Shown: positions 10,102 through 19,984, counted from the stretch's first letter. The stretch is 64,000 nucleotides of DNA from Salegentibacter_A chungangensis (GCF_042678405.1 NZ_JBHTLI010000002.1:310001-374000), one strand, 5' to 3'. Notes: generated from the sequence alone by a model not told the origin. Translations and numbers: made by a program.

Positions 10102-10137
10102 AAAACCCTGCCAAAGTTTCAACCAGGGCAGGGTTCA
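10102..10137 (-). terminator. Terminator closing the polysaccharide-utilisation operon
   Basis: On the minus strand AACCCTGCC pairs with GGCAGGGTT around a 14-base loop and is followed by a T-run. It lies about 20 bases after the stop codon of the MFS permease. Confidence 0.8.
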
Positions 10138-10155
10138 AAAACAAACGGAAGGAAT

Positions 10156-11469
10156 TTACACTTTCTCTTCCAGGGATTTCCCTTTGGTCTCAGGAAAATA
10201 TTTTAATACGAAAATCAGTTGCAGCACCATAGCAAAGGCAAAGAAACCGAATGCATAGGTCCCTCCATTGGTCAAGCTTGTTACCACCGGGAAGATCCAG
10301 GTTAAAATTGCAGCCCAGGCCCAGTGTACAAAAGTACCGAAAGACTGGCCGGAGGCTCTAACCTTGTTCGGGAAAACCTCTGAGATAAACACCCAGATCA
10401 CGGCTCCCTGCGAAAAGGCGAAACTCGCTATAAAGACCAATATCGGAACAATTAAAAATGTAGAACCAACAGCTGAACTGTTTAGGAGATACGCGGTAGT
10501 CACCAAACTTAAGATCATCCCTATGGTTCCCAATAACATCAGCTTTTTACGCCCAACCTTATCGATATAATTCATCGCGAGGATGGTAAACAACATATTC
10601 ACGAATCCTACCGAGGCAGCCTGTAAAAAGGCAGAATCTTCAGCAATACCGGACATTTCGAATATCCGGGGAGCATAATACATAATCGCATTGATCCCTG
10701 AACACTGATTGAATGTTGCCATCAGGAAGACCAGAATGATAGGTCGCAGATACTTTCGTTTAAATAGTCCTTCTTTATTGTTATTATCTTCCTCCAGCGA
10801 CCTTCTGATATTTGCAAGGGTCTCTTTTGGAGAACTGTCCCCGATCTGGCGAAGCACCTCCTGTCCTTCTTCAAATCTCTTTTGCAGGATGAGCCATCTT
10901 GGGCTCCTTGGTATCTTAAAGATCAGCAGGAAGAATAAAAAAGCAGGAACAGCTTCTACTCCCAACATCCACCGCCAGGCGTCTGTTGGGATGTAGAGCT
11001 TTAGAAAATAATTGGAAAGGAAGGCCAGTAAAATTCCGAATACGATACTGAACTGGAACAGGCCTACCAATCTCCCCCTGTAATTTGAAGGAGATATTTC
11101 TGAAATGTACATAGGGGCGATCACTGAGGAGGCTCCTACTCCCAGGCCACCGAGAAAACGGTAAAACAGGAACAGTTCCCAGCTTTCGGTGTAGGCACAG
11201 CCGAGCGCCGAAAGTCCGAAAAATACTCCTATAACCAGCAAGGATTTCTTCCTACCCCATTTTTGTGCGGGCATAAAAGCCAGCAATGCACCTACAATAG
11301 TTCCTATTAATGCAATGGAATTTGTAAATCCGTGAGAGAAGGAGTCCAGGTCAAAATAAACCTTTAACCCCTGTTCGGCTCCCGAAATCACTGCGGTATC
11401 AAAACCAAATAAAAGCCCGCCTAAACTGGAGACTATAGCTCCGGTTAGTAACTTCTTTTTTAAAACCAT
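10156..11469 (-). CDS. Sugar-porter family MFS transporter
   Basis: A 437-residue inner-membrane permease with twelve predicted helices. Sugar-porter signatures are present: GFDTAVISG in helix 1, KWGRKKSL between helices 2 and 3, PRSPRWL before the central loop, and PETKG at the C-terminal end. It probably imports the mono- or disaccharide released in the periplasm by the upstream enzymes, by proton or sodium symport. It is the last gene of the SusCD-GH130 operon, 32 bases after the GH130 stop codon, and a terminator follows it. Confidence 0.9.
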   Translation of the reverse strand: MVLKKKLLTGAIVSSLGGLLFGFDTAVISGAEQGLKVYFDLDSFSHGFTNSIALIGTIVGALLAFMPAQKWGRKKSLLVIGVFFGLSALGCAYTESWELFLFYRFLGGLGVGASSVIAPMYISEISPSNYRGRLVGLFQFSIVFGILLAFLSNYFLKLYIPTDAWRWMLGVEAVPAFLFFLLIFKIPRSPRWLILQKRFEEGQEVLRQIGDSSPKETLANIRRSLEEDNNNKEGLFKRKYLRPIILVFLMATFNQCSGINAIMYYAPRIFEMSGIAEDSAFLQAASVGFVNMLFTILAMNYIDKVGRKKLMLLGTIGMILSLVTTAYLLNSSAVGSTFLIVPILVFIASFAFSQGAVIWVFISEVFPNKVRASGQSFGTFVHWAWAAILTWIFPVVTSLTNGGTYAFGFFAFAMVLQLIFVLKYFPETKGKSLEEKV

Positions 11470-11501
11470 TAAAATCTTAGATTGTGCAGACTACCAGCCT
11501 G

Positions 11502-12674
11502 TTATTGATCGTCTTCGTCTTTATCTTCTTCGTGGTCCTCTTTGTCTTCCTTATCTTCGGCTTTTACTACGCCAACCATACTATCGGCTGTACCATAGTA
11601 CAGGTACCAGGCATCGTTGAAATGCACAAGGCCTTCAATAAAAGTAGTCCCGTCTTTGTACTGCCCCGATTTCTCAAAATCCAATTCCGGCTTAATGAAT
11701 GGTTTATCGGCACGATCAAGGATCTTCCAGGGCTCATTGGCATCATATAAAGCCTGTCCTCCTGTATATATTCTATTTCCGAGTTCTTCCACACCAATGT
11801 TCTTTGAATTACCGGCATTGTAAAGTACTACGATCCCGTCTTCGGTAAGAATTGGCGGTGGTCCTGCTTCTACTAACCAGGAATCAAAATAGCCCGGACG
11901 CGGACTGAGCACCGGAGAGATATTTCCTTCATAATCTTCTACCGGCTCCCAGTTCACAAGGTCTGTTGAGCTTGCCAGCCAGATATGAGGCACTCCAAAA
12001 TACATCCAGTACTTCCCGTTAATCTTGGTAGCAACCAGCTTCCCGTCTTCATTAAGTTTGCTTACAATAGCTCCGGATTTGGTACTCATATCATTGTACT
12101 TCCCGTCTTTGTAATCTTCGAAAGCCGGGCCGTGCTTCTCCCAGTTCTTCAGGTCATCTGAAGTTGCAACAGCCAAACGGGGAGTGTCCCTGTTCCACTG
12201 TGTGTAAGTCAATATATACTTCCCGTCTTCGGTCTCTACAATTCTTGGGTCTTCAGTTCCCCCGGTCCATTCATATTTTTTCTGATCGTCATTATCAGGA
12301 TAAAAAACCGGCTTTTCTTTTCGGATGTAGGTTACACCATCTTCCGAAGTTGCCAGTCCCAGTCTTGAGGTATGGGTTCCTATACCATCTTCTCCCACTC
12401 TTTCTTCAGCTCTGTAAAACACATTTATCTTTCCGTCTTTAACAATGGCTGCAGGGTTAAAAGTTGCCATAGATTCCCAGTTCACTACTTTTCCTGTCAT
12501 AGGATCGTTGAAAGTAGAAAGGGTGTCTTTTGAAATAATTGGTTTGCCCTGGGTGAATCGCTGGAACGGCCCCAGCATCCATTCTTTTTCTTTGGTTTCC
12601 TGCCCTACCATTTGAATGCCGCTAATACAAAACACATACAGTAAGGCTACACTTAATAAGCTAAATCTTTTCAT
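11502..12674 (-). CDS. GH130 family glycosidase/phosphorylase, secreted
   Basis: A five-bladed propeller enzyme of about 390 residues. FNPAA, FYRAEER and GGTEDPRI are GH130 hallmarks; the Asp of GTEDPR is the family's catalytic acid. GH130 enzymes act on beta-mannosides, as phosphorylases or, in some subgroups, hydrolases. The signal peptide (after MKRFSLLSVALLY) argues for a periplasmic or surface hydrolase, because phosphorylases are usually cytoplasmic. The start at 12674 is preferred over the in-frame ATG at 12690-12692, which begins only five bases after a stable hairpin. The C terminus ends in an unusual Lys/Glu/Asp tail of about 20 residues. It sits between susD and the MFS permease. 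Confidence 0.85.
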   Translation of the reverse strand: MKRFSLLSVALLYVFCISGIQMVGQETKEKEWMLGPFQRFTQGKPIISKDTLSTFNDPMTGKVVNWESMATFNPAAIVKDGKINVFYRAEERVGEDGIGTHTSRLGLATSEDGVTYIRKEKPVFYPDNDDQKKYEWTGGTEDPRIVETEDGKYILTYTQWNRDTPRLAVATSDDLKNWEKHGPAFEDYKDGKYNDMSTKSGAIVSKLNEDGKLVATKINGKYWMYFGVPHIWLASSTDLVNWEPVEDYEGNISPVLSPRPGYFDSWLVEAGPPPILTEDGIVVLYNAGNSKNIGVEELGNRIYTGGQALYDANEPWKILDRADKPFIKPELDFEKSGQYKDGTTFIEGLVHFNDAWYLYYGTADSMVGVVKAEDKEDKEDHEEDKDEDDQ

Positions 12675-12696
12675 ATTTCTATATTTTTTCATTTTT

Positions 12697-12718
12697 CCGG
12701 CTACCCGAAGGCAGCCGG
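12697..12718 (-). terminator. Intercistronic hairpin between susD and the GH130 gene
   Basis: CCGGCT and AGCCGG form a short GC-rich stem in the roughly 40-base gap after susD. It could attenuate read-through or protect the susCD message at its 3' end, so the GH130 and permease genes would be expressed less than susCD. No proper T-run follows on the minus strand, so full termination is unlikely. Confidence 0.5.
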
Positions 12719-12731
12719 ATTTATTGATTTT

Positions 12732-14228
12732 TTAGTATCCTGGATTCTGAGATATTTGTCCTCCAGACTTATCGATCTCCCCTTGTGGAATTGGGTACAG
12801 GTAATTGAAGTCCTGGAAGTTCTTCCCAAGATCGGTAAGCACTTCGTCTGCAATCTCCCATCTCTTAAGGTCCATAAATCTTTGGGATTCGAATCCTAAT
12901 TCCACTCTTCTTTCGTGCATAAGTGCTGCCAGAGCCTCGGCCTGAGATAAGCCTTGCCCTGAATAAGGCGGTAAAGCACCGGCCGGAGTCTCACTTCCGT
13001 CTACAGTCTGAGTATTTCTGGCTCTTTCACGAATCTCATCTACAATGGCAAGCCCTTCTTCCACCTGCCCAAGCTGAATTAACGCTTCGGCTTTCCATAG
13101 CAATACGTCGGCATATCTTATGTAGATCTTGTTCCCGGGAGAATCTGCATTCCCTTTGAAAGCTCCATCGGTAGAACCTAACAGCTTATGTACCTCCTGA
13201 GCTTCCACATCTACGGTATATCCCAGACGCGGATCGTTCTCTTCAAATGCCGCCACAAAATCTTCGGAAGGAGCAACAAAACCCCATCCCATTAGAGCAG
13301 CAAGCCCGTTACCTTTACTTGGGTTCACACCCTGCTTATGGTCATAGGCAAAGATCACTTCATCTTCGCTGAATTCTTTGGTTACATCAAAAGAATCGAA
13401 ATAATTATCATTCAGGGAATAGAAGCCCCAGGACTGAAGCTCATCAATATGAGAGATCACACTGTTCCATTCACCCTGATATAAAGCTACTTTTGCCTGC
13501 ATAGCTTTGGCAGCTCCAATAGAAACCCTCCACGGCTCTGAAGCGCTTGAGTATTTTTGCTCCGGCAGCATAGAAACCGCCATTCCAAGGTCTGATTTTA
13601 TAAATTCTACCACTTCGGCCTTTGGAGTTCTGGTAGTCACCTCGTAGGCTTCAGAAAAATTCTCCAGAGGCTCGGTCAACAATGGTACATCACCAAAGTT
13701 GTTCACCAGGTCGAAATAATAAAATGCTCTAAGGAAATAAGCTTCTCCAAGAAGCCGGTCTCTTGTAGCCGCATCCATATCTATATTTGCGATCACCTCA
13801 TCCTGTTCAAGGATATTTATCGCCTGGTTTGCCCTGGCAATACCTTCGTAATCGTAACTCCACTGGCCATTAAAGGCCCCGTTCATAGAGGTGAAGTTAA
13901 AAGCCGCGATCTGATCCATCCAGGCCTGGTCTCCGTCAGGATTCCATTTCTTTTCCATATCTCCGGAAGCGATATCCTGAAGAATGAAATCGTTTCTCAA
14001 AACAGTAGCATCATCCCAGTTCCACTCCCCAATAATATTCAGGGTACTGGAAAGGGTTTGATAGGTTGAGTTTACACTGGAAGTAACCGAAGATGCGGTT
14101 GGTTCTGCATTTATTTGCTCTTGTGTGATAAGCCCTATCGGCTCTTTCTCCAGGTAGGAGTCACAGCCGCTGATCAAAACGGCTGAAGCAATTATTAATA
14201 TTTTAGGAATATGTCTCATTATATTCAA
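12732..14228 (-). CDS. SusD/RagB-type outer-membrane glycan-binding lipoprotein
   Basis: A 498-residue lipoprotein with lipobox LISGC near residue 22. It shows the SusD architecture: N-terminal TPR-like helices (for example AYFLRAFYYFDLVNNFGDVPL near residue 165) and a C-terminal half containing HERRVELGFESQRFMDLKRW. It should cap the SusC barrel and bind the incoming oligosaccharide at the cell surface. It starts 25 bases after the susC stop codon, which is the usual pairing. Two in-frame ATGs nine bases apart could serve as start. Confidence 0.95.
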   Translation of the reverse strand: MNIMRHIPKILIIASAVLISGCDSYLEKEPIGLITQEQINAEPTASSVTSSVNSTYQTLSSTLNIIGEWNWDDATVLRNDFILQDIASGDMEKKWNPDGDQAWMDQIAAFNFTSMNGAFNGQWSYDYEGIARANQAINILEQDEVIANIDMDAATRDRLLGEAYFLRAFYYFDLVNNFGDVPLLTEPLENFSEAYEVTTRTPKAEVVEFIKSDLGMAVSMLPEQKYSSASEPWRVSIGAAKAMQAKVALYQGEWNSVISHIDELQSWGFYSLNDNYFDSFDVTKEFSEDEVIFAYDHKQGVNPSKGNGLAALMGWGFVAPSEDFVAAFEENDPRLGYTVDVEAQEVHKLLGSTDGAFKGNADSPGNKIYIRYADVLLWKAEALIQLGQVEEGLAIVDEIRERARNTQTVDGSETPAGALPPYSGQGLSQAEALAALMHERRVELGFESQRFMDLKRWEIADEVLTDLGKNFQDFNYLYPIPQGEIDKSGGQISQNPGY

Positions 14229-14252
14229 TTTTTTGTTTCTGATTAATTCGAT

Positions 14253-17200
14253 TTAGAAGCGTGCATTTACACCGAACAATACGGTTAAAGACTGCGGATA
14301 TGTTCCCATATCGATCAGGTCTGTAGATTCTGGATCAAGACCTGAGTAATCTGTAAATGTAAGCAGGTTCTGTCCCGAAACGTAGAATCTGATATTTCCG
14401 AGACCTGATAACTTATCGGCATCAAGGCTATACCCTAATTCCACATTCTTAAGGCGCAGGTAAGAGGCATCTTCCACAAAGATATCAGATACTTTACTGC
14501 TTCCGTTATCGCTAAAGCTCACTCTTGGGATGGTGTTGGTAGAGCCTTCTCCGTCCCACGCATCCAGTACTCTGTCTGAATAATTGAACGGACGCGTGTC
14601 ATAATCAATGATCTTTTTAAGGTCGTTATACCTGTCTACATCTTCTACTCCCTGAAATAACATGCTAAAATCAAAAGCCTTGTAATTCAGGTTAAGGTTC
14701 ATCCCGTAGGTTAACTTAGGATTAGGGTCTCCTATGAAATCACGGTCGTTATCGTTAATGATCCCATTCCCGTCAAGATCCTTAAACTTGATATCTCCCG
14801 GTTGTTGTGGTGGGTTAGCAGTTCCAGATAAATGTTGATCAACTTCAGCCTGGTTCTGATAGATCCCTTCCTGAACAAATCCGTAATATGCATTTAGCGG
14901 ATGCCCGGCCTGAGTTCTTGTCACCCTTCCGTTAATATACGGCAGGTTTGAGTGTAAAGACTGTACCTCGTTCTTAAGGGTTGCCATATTTGCACTGATC
15001 TCGAACTTAAGAGGATTGTCAAAATTCCTGTAAGAAAGAGCGAATTCAAACCCACTGTTCTCCACTTCTCCCGCATTAAGGTAAGTTGGTGATACATCAC
15101 CTACAAACTGAGGCAGGGAAATTGGTAACAGAATATCTGAAGTATTCTTCTTGAAGTAGTCTGCACTACCATAAATTCTGTTCTTTAGCAGTCCGAAATC
15201 GATACCCACGTTGGTTTGCGTGGTGGTCTCCCACTTAAGGTCAGGATTTCCATACCTGCTTATCAGGTACCTGTCGGCATCCCTTCTGTAAAGTGTAAGG
15301 TAAGCATAGTTTGGGATTTCCTGGTTACCCAGTTGCCCCCAGCTTCCTCTAAGCTTCAATTCTGAAAGCCAGTCGGTATCCTGCATAAACTCTTCTTCGG
15401 TGATCATCCACCCTGCAGAAAGCGACGGGAAATACCCCCATTTATTCTCTTCAGCAAAACGGGAAGAAGCATCTGCCCTTAGATTGGCCGTTAACATATA
15501 CCTGTCGTCATACACATAAGTTGCTGAAGCGAAATATGAGAACAATGCCCATTCTTCAGCAAGACCACCATTCCAAAGATCACGGTCTGTACCTCCAAAA
15601 TCAATATATCTGAAATTAGGGTCTGTAAAGTCATATCTTAACCTTGAAGCGCTTAGGTTAGCAGATTCATTCATAATAAATTCTGTACCTAAAAGAGCAC
15701 TTATCGAATGCTGGTCAAATTCCTTATCAAAATGAAGGCTGTTGTTCCAGGTGATGGTAAAGTCCTGACCCCTTGCTTCAGATAATGAACTTGGACGATT
15801 TTGTCTTCCAAGCCCCTGGTCTATAGCCGCCCCGTTTCCGTCGTCATCTCCAAAGTTTCTGTTGAAGGCTTTGGAATGGAAAAAGTTAAGGTCTGCACCA
15901 AAGTTGGTCTTAAATCTTAGCGACTTGTCCTTCAGGACATCATATTCGGCAAAAACATTTCCGAAGGTCTTGAAAGTAGATGTTTTATCATCGGTAAAGT
16001 AAGCCAAAGCTATAGGGTTCTGGCTGTATTCATATTTACTGCTCTCATAACTGTCTGGTCCCTTGTAAAAAGGAAGGTCGGTAAAAGGATCTTCTTCAGA
16101 GTAAGTAGGGTCTGAAGGATCCTTGAATACCGGAATATTCGGTGGTCTTAAAAACGCGTGCCTGATGATCCCCGGGGCATCTCCCTTAGAGGAGATCCTG
16201 TCCTGAGTATTATAAGACACCTGTACGTTAGCTCCAACCTTTATACGGTCCAGCACCTGAGAACTGATATTAGTACGTAAATTCAATTTTCTGAATTTAT
16301 CGTTCCCGTAAACTACTGTACCGTCCTGGCTGAAGTAACCTCCGGAGATCATGTAATTGGTTTTTTCATTTCCTCCTGAAGCCGAAACATTTACATTATG
16401 TGTTCTCCCCAGTTCGAAAAGTTCGTCAAGGTAATCTACATCACCAAAGTCTGAACGGCCAATGTCCTCGGTATAAGGATTGGTGCCGTCATAACCTGCA
16501 TTATTCCAGGCCTGCTCAACGGTTTGCATATACTGGTCGGTATTAAGCATAGTAGGCAGGTTGATTACTTTCTGGATACCTCCGTAATAATCTACTTTAA
16601 ACTGGCCGCCTTGCTTACCTTCCTTGGTCTTAATAACAATAACCCCACCGGCAGCTCTGGAACCATAAATGGAAGCCGCTGCGGCATCTTTAAGAACCGT
16701 CATCGACTGGATGTCTGTAGGATTAAGGAAAGATATCTCTCGGCTGGGAATCCCGTCAATAATATATAGCGGGTTGTTGTTCCCAATGGTTCCGTTACCC
16801 CTTATTCTTACTTCTATCTCATCTCCGGGAGCTCCGGTACTTTGGGTGATGTTCACCCCGGCCACCTGCCCCTGCAGGGCCTGTGTTACTTCTGAAACCC
16901 TTCTGGATTCCAGTTTACCAACATCTACAGAAGAAATAGCTCCGGTAATGGTAGACTCTTTCTGGGATTTATATCCTACCACCACAAGTTCATCAAGTTC
17001 TGCTATATCTTCCTTCAGGGTTACATCTATACTATTACGTCCGTTAACCGCTACTTCAAAGGTCTGGTATCCCACATAGGAATAAACCAAAACCGCATCA
17101 CTGCCGGAAACTTCAATAGAATATTCCCCGTTAAAATCTGAAACGGTACCATTAGAGGTGCCTTTCTCCACAACCGAAACCCCGGGTAAAGCACCACTGG

Positions 17201-17300
17201 CGTCGGTAATCACCCCTGTAACCGTTTGCGCATAAACTGCGCCTCCCGTACATACAGCCCATATCATCAACAGGCTGAAAATCATATTTTTTTTCATCAT
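14253..17300 (-). CDS. SusC/RagA-type TonB-dependent outer-membrane transporter
   Basis: A 1015-residue receptor. A signal peptide (ending VYAQ) precedes a carboxypeptidase-regulatory-like domain at about residues 27-105, then the plug (about 110-230, with the typical GVNITQSTGAPG and YIIDGIPSREI) and a 22-strand barrel ending in a C-terminal aromatic residue (VNARF). The size and domain order are standard for SusC. With SusD it imports oligosaccharides across the outer membrane using TonB energy. The 143-base gap from the upstream glycosidase gene may hold another promoter, but no clear box was found. Confidence 0.96.
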   Translation of the reverse strand: MMKKNMIFSLLMIWAVCTGGAVYAQTVTGVITDASGALPGVSVVEKGTSNGTVSDFNGEYSIEVSGSDAVLVYSYVGYQTFEVAVNGRNSIDVTLKEDIAELDELVVVGYKSQKESTITGAISSVDVGKLESRRVSEVTQALQGQVAGVNITQSTGAPGDEIEVRIRGNGTIGNNNPLYIIDGIPSREISFLNPTDIQSMTVLKDAAAASIYGSRAAGGVIVIKTKEGKQGGQFKVDYYGGIQKVINLPTMLNTDQYMQTVEQAWNNAGYDGTNPYTEDIGRSDFGDVDYLDELFELGRTHNVNVSASGGNEKTNYMISGGYFSQDGTVVYGNDKFRKLNLRTNISSQVLDRIKVGANVQVSYNTQDRISSKGDAPGIIRHAFLRPPNIPVFKDPSDPTYSEEDPFTDLPFYKGPDSYESSKYEYSQNPIALAYFTDDKTSTFKTFGNVFAEYDVLKDKSLRFKTNFGADLNFFHSKAFNRNFGDDDGNGAAIDQGLGRQNRPSSLSEARGQDFTITWNNSLHFDKEFDQHSISALLGTEFIMNESANLSASRLRYDFTDPNFRYIDFGGTDRDLWNGGLAEEWALFSYFASATYVYDDRYMLTANLRADASSRFAEENKWGYFPSLSAGWMITEEEFMQDTDWLSELKLRGSWGQLGNQEIPNYAYLTLYRRDADRYLISRYGNPDLKWETTTQTNVGIDFGLLKNRIYGSADYFKKNTSDILLPISLPQFVGDVSPTYLNAGEVENSGFEFALSYRNFDNPLKFEISANMATLKNEVQSLHSNLPYINGRVTRTQAGHPLNAYYGFVQEGIYQNQAEVDQHLSGTANPPQQPGDIKFKDLDGNGIINDNDRDFIGDPNPKLTYGMNLNLNYKAFDFSMLFQGVEDVDRYNDLKKIIDYDTRPFNYSDRVLDAWDGEGSTNTIPRVSFSDNGSSKVSDIFVEDASYLRLKNVELGYSLDADKLSGLGNIRFYVSGQNLLTFTDYSGLDPESTDLIDMGTYPQSLTVLFGVNARF

Positions 17301-17443
17301 AATAAACCTTTCAAAAGATTAGTAATAAAGTTGATTTTTGTCATGCTATTTATCGATTAAAAATTCTTATTAAACATTTTATTAGGTTTTCAGGTTAAAC
17401 ACTTCATAATTCCGTATTGCGCTGAAAATTCTTATCATTCTTC

Positions 17444-19903
17444 TTATTGCCCGTAATCGGGATCCATTTCCGGATCGCGAAGGCCGGCAAACTCATTAGC
17501 CATCAACACAAAAACGTTCCAACTCAGGCCTCTTGTAGAATCCCACCACTCGTCATAATCATTCCATTTGGTAGGAATAAATTCTTTGCTATAGGGCCAG
17601 TTCGGGTTGAGATGAATCTCTGCCCATAACCGATTCTTCATTCGTTTTTCGGCTTTTTCCCAACCGTGTTTAAGACCGGTAACATATGCGGTGTATTCGG
17701 CACGCAACCAGCTACCACCATTATAGTAATATCCGTCCCGGGCGTGGTTCCCGTAGTTATTTTCACCAAACTCCCCGAAAGGCTGATACTCGGCATCCAT
17801 ATAGGTATACCCATCATCTGTTAGCCTGATGCAAATAGGCGCTGTAGTTCCAATTTCGGGATAAGGAGCATTTTGGGTTTTGTTCAGGGCCGGGATTTGA
17901 TCAAGGTGGTTTTGCACCATTTCGTCAGTCAGCATAGGTTCATCAAAAACCCAAAGGGACAGAAATTCAGGTATAAGATCGGTAAAACTTATCAGATCTG
18001 GATAGTCCTTATCAAATAATAAATGCTTTCGCTCCTCATCATAAAAATTCAGATATTCCTTTTCAGCCTTTGCAATATAACCTTCATCTATCGCTACTCC
18101 CAAAGCTTTAATGGTCTTCAGGGCAACAGCGAACATCCCCTGGTTGGCAGCCATTCTTTGCGTTTTCGGGTTGTAATCCATCACATCTATCTGGCTCATA
18201 GAAAAGTGAGAAGCACATATCCCATCACGATTTTCATCAAATTCATTGAGAATATAGTCAGCCGCAAGCTCAATCTTTTCCTGAGGCAGTTCTGCACCGA
18301 AACGTCTTTTATTCAACAATCCCCAAACAAGCCACTCTATAGTCGCCTCATTGTCCTTAGCTTCTATCGAGCCCATATAAGGAGTGATGATAGTGCCTAT
18401 GGCGCCGCGAGGGGTCTGGGTTTTAGCCCATTGATCCCAAATAGAAAGATTGAGCTCCTTATTATGGGTTGAAATCACCGACCAAAATGAATCTCTGTTG
18501 TACATATCTGGCGAGTAATTCATATTAGGGACATTAAAAGGCGTAAAATCTTCAACCGAAGTAATCCAGGTCATCATCTGAAAATTTGCATAAAGCATCT
18601 TTTCAACTTCAGAGCCTTTAAAGCCCATTCCTTCAGCAAGCCTTGTCTTTGTTGATATTTTAAATTGTTTCTGATCTTTCCAGGGCTCCGAAAAAATATA
18701 GGTCACCTTTTCCACAGGCTCTCCTAAATTCAGCTTATTATAGGATTTTTCAAACGGTTGATTTTCGGCTATTTCAAGATCCTTTAGCTTTAATGTAACC
18801 TGTTGCGGATTATTTACACCTACGAACATCATAATACTGTCCTTCTCGATGTATGGAACAAGAACACTTCCTTTAAACCGGGTCCATTCCTCAGTATTTA
18901 CAGGGAAATTATCAATATATTTGATCCCGTGTTCCAGTTCTTTGGTTCTTTTACCGTTTTTCACCCTGTATAATTTCAGGGAAACGGGAGCATTAGCTTT
19001 AGCGAGGAATGAAACAGTATACACCTTCTGGTCCCTCATAGGTGTCATTAGTTCAATCCCCGCTTTGCTATTGTCTTTAAATTTAAGTTCAGTTATACTG
19101 TCCTTTCTCTCAACTTCAAGATTCCCCACTTTTGAGAAGGTTTCCGGCAGCTCAAGCTTTTCAGCCGAGCCCCTGTCAAGAACATCCACACCCCCGAAAG
19201 TATACTGTATATAATCTTTTCCCGAGCCCTGCTCCTTTTGAGTGGCTACGGAAAGAAGACGGGCATCAGGAAGCACCCTCATCCCGATCATCCCGCCGCC
19301 ACGGCCGGAGAATCTTCTTCGGGTTGTCCTTGTGAAGTGATTTTTATAGCCTGGGTCTGTTAAAAACCCAACCACATTTCCTTCAGGGGTTATAAATCCT
19401 GCCGAAGGATATAGTTCATGAACCAGGCCACCGGGAAAATCCTCGTGCTCAAAGGTCACGTAACGCTCCGGACTTATTGCCGGAACATTTTTCTGAATAA
19501 GACTGTAATAAAGAGCAGGTATTGAAGGCTGAAAAAGTTTCACGGTCTTCTTTATAAGATTTGAACTTACCTGATGGTACCTAACCTCTACCGATAAATT
19601 TGAATCAAATTCATCCAGATAAATATCCTTTTGAAGACTTATTCCTGTCTCTGTCTTCTTATATGAAGAAGCACGAAAATCTCTAATCTCATCCTCAACA
19701 CTTAGATCAAGATTGGAAAGTTTCAATGAAAATTCTCCATCCCCGGACAACAGCGGTTTCCCAGCCTCCAGCACCTTTACATAATAACCCGACTCCTCAT
19801 CTCCGGCAACTTCTAAATCCAGTTCCTGGGAAAAACCTGTAAATGGAACCCCCAAGATTGTCAGGATCAATAAAAACTGTAAAGTTCGGTAATTGGATGT
19901 CAT
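17444..19903 (-). CDS. Large secreted glycosidase candidate with helical-barrel C-terminal half, family not recognised
   Basis: An 819-residue protein with a signal peptide ending GFSQ (residue 25). I do not recognise the family. The first 250 residues look beta-rich. About 255-385 resembles a carbohydrate-binding jelly-roll (VSFLAKAN, EEWTRFKGSV and VGVNNPQQVTLKLKDLEI are typical of CBM4/9-like modules). About 400-810 is helical with motifs reminiscent of six-hairpin glycosidases: MYNRDSFWSV, ATIEWLVWGLL, NRDGICASHFS and YYNGGSWLRAEY. It is the first gene after the LacI-type operators and precedes susC, so it probably cleaves the glycan the locus targets. Linkage and substrate are unknown. 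Confidence 0.6.
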   Translation of the reverse strand: MTSNYRTLQFLLILTILGVPFTGFSQELDLEVAGDEESGYYVKVLEAGKPLLSGDGEFSLKLSNLDLSVEDEIRDFRASSYKKTETGISLQKDIYLDEFDSNLSVEVRYHQVSSNLIKKTVKLFQPSIPALYYSLIQKNVPAISPERYVTFEHEDFPGGLVHELYPSAGFITPEGNVVGFLTDPGYKNHFTRTTRRRFSGRGGGMIGMRVLPDARLLSVATQKEQGSGKDYIQYTFGGVDVLDRGSAEKLELPETFSKVGNLEVERKDSITELKFKDNSKAGIELMTPMRDQKVYTVSFLAKANAPVSLKLYRVKNGKRTKELEHGIKYIDNFPVNTEEWTRFKGSVLVPYIEKDSIMMFVGVNNPQQVTLKLKDLEIAENQPFEKSYNKLNLGEPVEKVTYIFSEPWKDQKQFKISTKTRLAEGMGFKGSEVEKMLYANFQMMTWITSVEDFTPFNVPNMNYSPDMYNRDSFWSVISTHNKELNLSIWDQWAKTQTPRGAIGTIITPYMGSIEAKDNEATIEWLVWGLLNKRRFGAELPQEKIELAADYILNEFDENRDGICASHFSMSQIDVMDYNPKTQRMAANQGMFAVALKTIKALGVAIDEGYIAKAEKEYLNFYDEERKHLLFDKDYPDLISFTDLIPEFLSLWVFDEPMLTDEMVQNHLDQIPALNKTQNAPYPEIGTTAPICIRLTDDGYTYMDAEYQPFGEFGENNYGNHARDGYYYNGGSWLRAEYTAYVTGLKHGWEKAEKRMKNRLWAEIHLNPNWPYSKEFIPTKWNDYDEWWDSTRGLSWNVFVLMANEFAGLRDPEMDPDYGQ

Positions 19904-19950
19904 AGTTAATTAGTGTTAAATTTTTCCTAAGCTCTTCATCAAACAAACTT

Positions 19951-19958
19951 CAAAATTC
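19951..19958 (-). promoter_or_regulatory. Candidate -7 box of the polysaccharide-utilisation operon
   Basis: On the minus strand this reads GAATTTTG, one base away from TAnnTTTG, 48 bases before the glycosidase start. The nearest operator (19965-19984) covers the spacer and -33 region just upstream, which would suit repression by occlusion. Confidence 0.4.
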
Positions 19959-19964
19959 AGCTGC

Positions 19965-19984
19965 TCACTATATCGTTTTAGTGA
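19965..19984. promoter_or_regulatory. LacI-type operator 1
   Basis: A 20-bp imperfect palindrome, TCACTATATCGTTTTAGTGA, with a central CG and eight of ten symmetric pairs. It shares the CGTTTTA half with the two sites 35-75 bp upstream. Central-CG palindromes are the usual targets of LacI-family proteins, and the regulator gene lies directly upstream. Confidence 0.65.
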
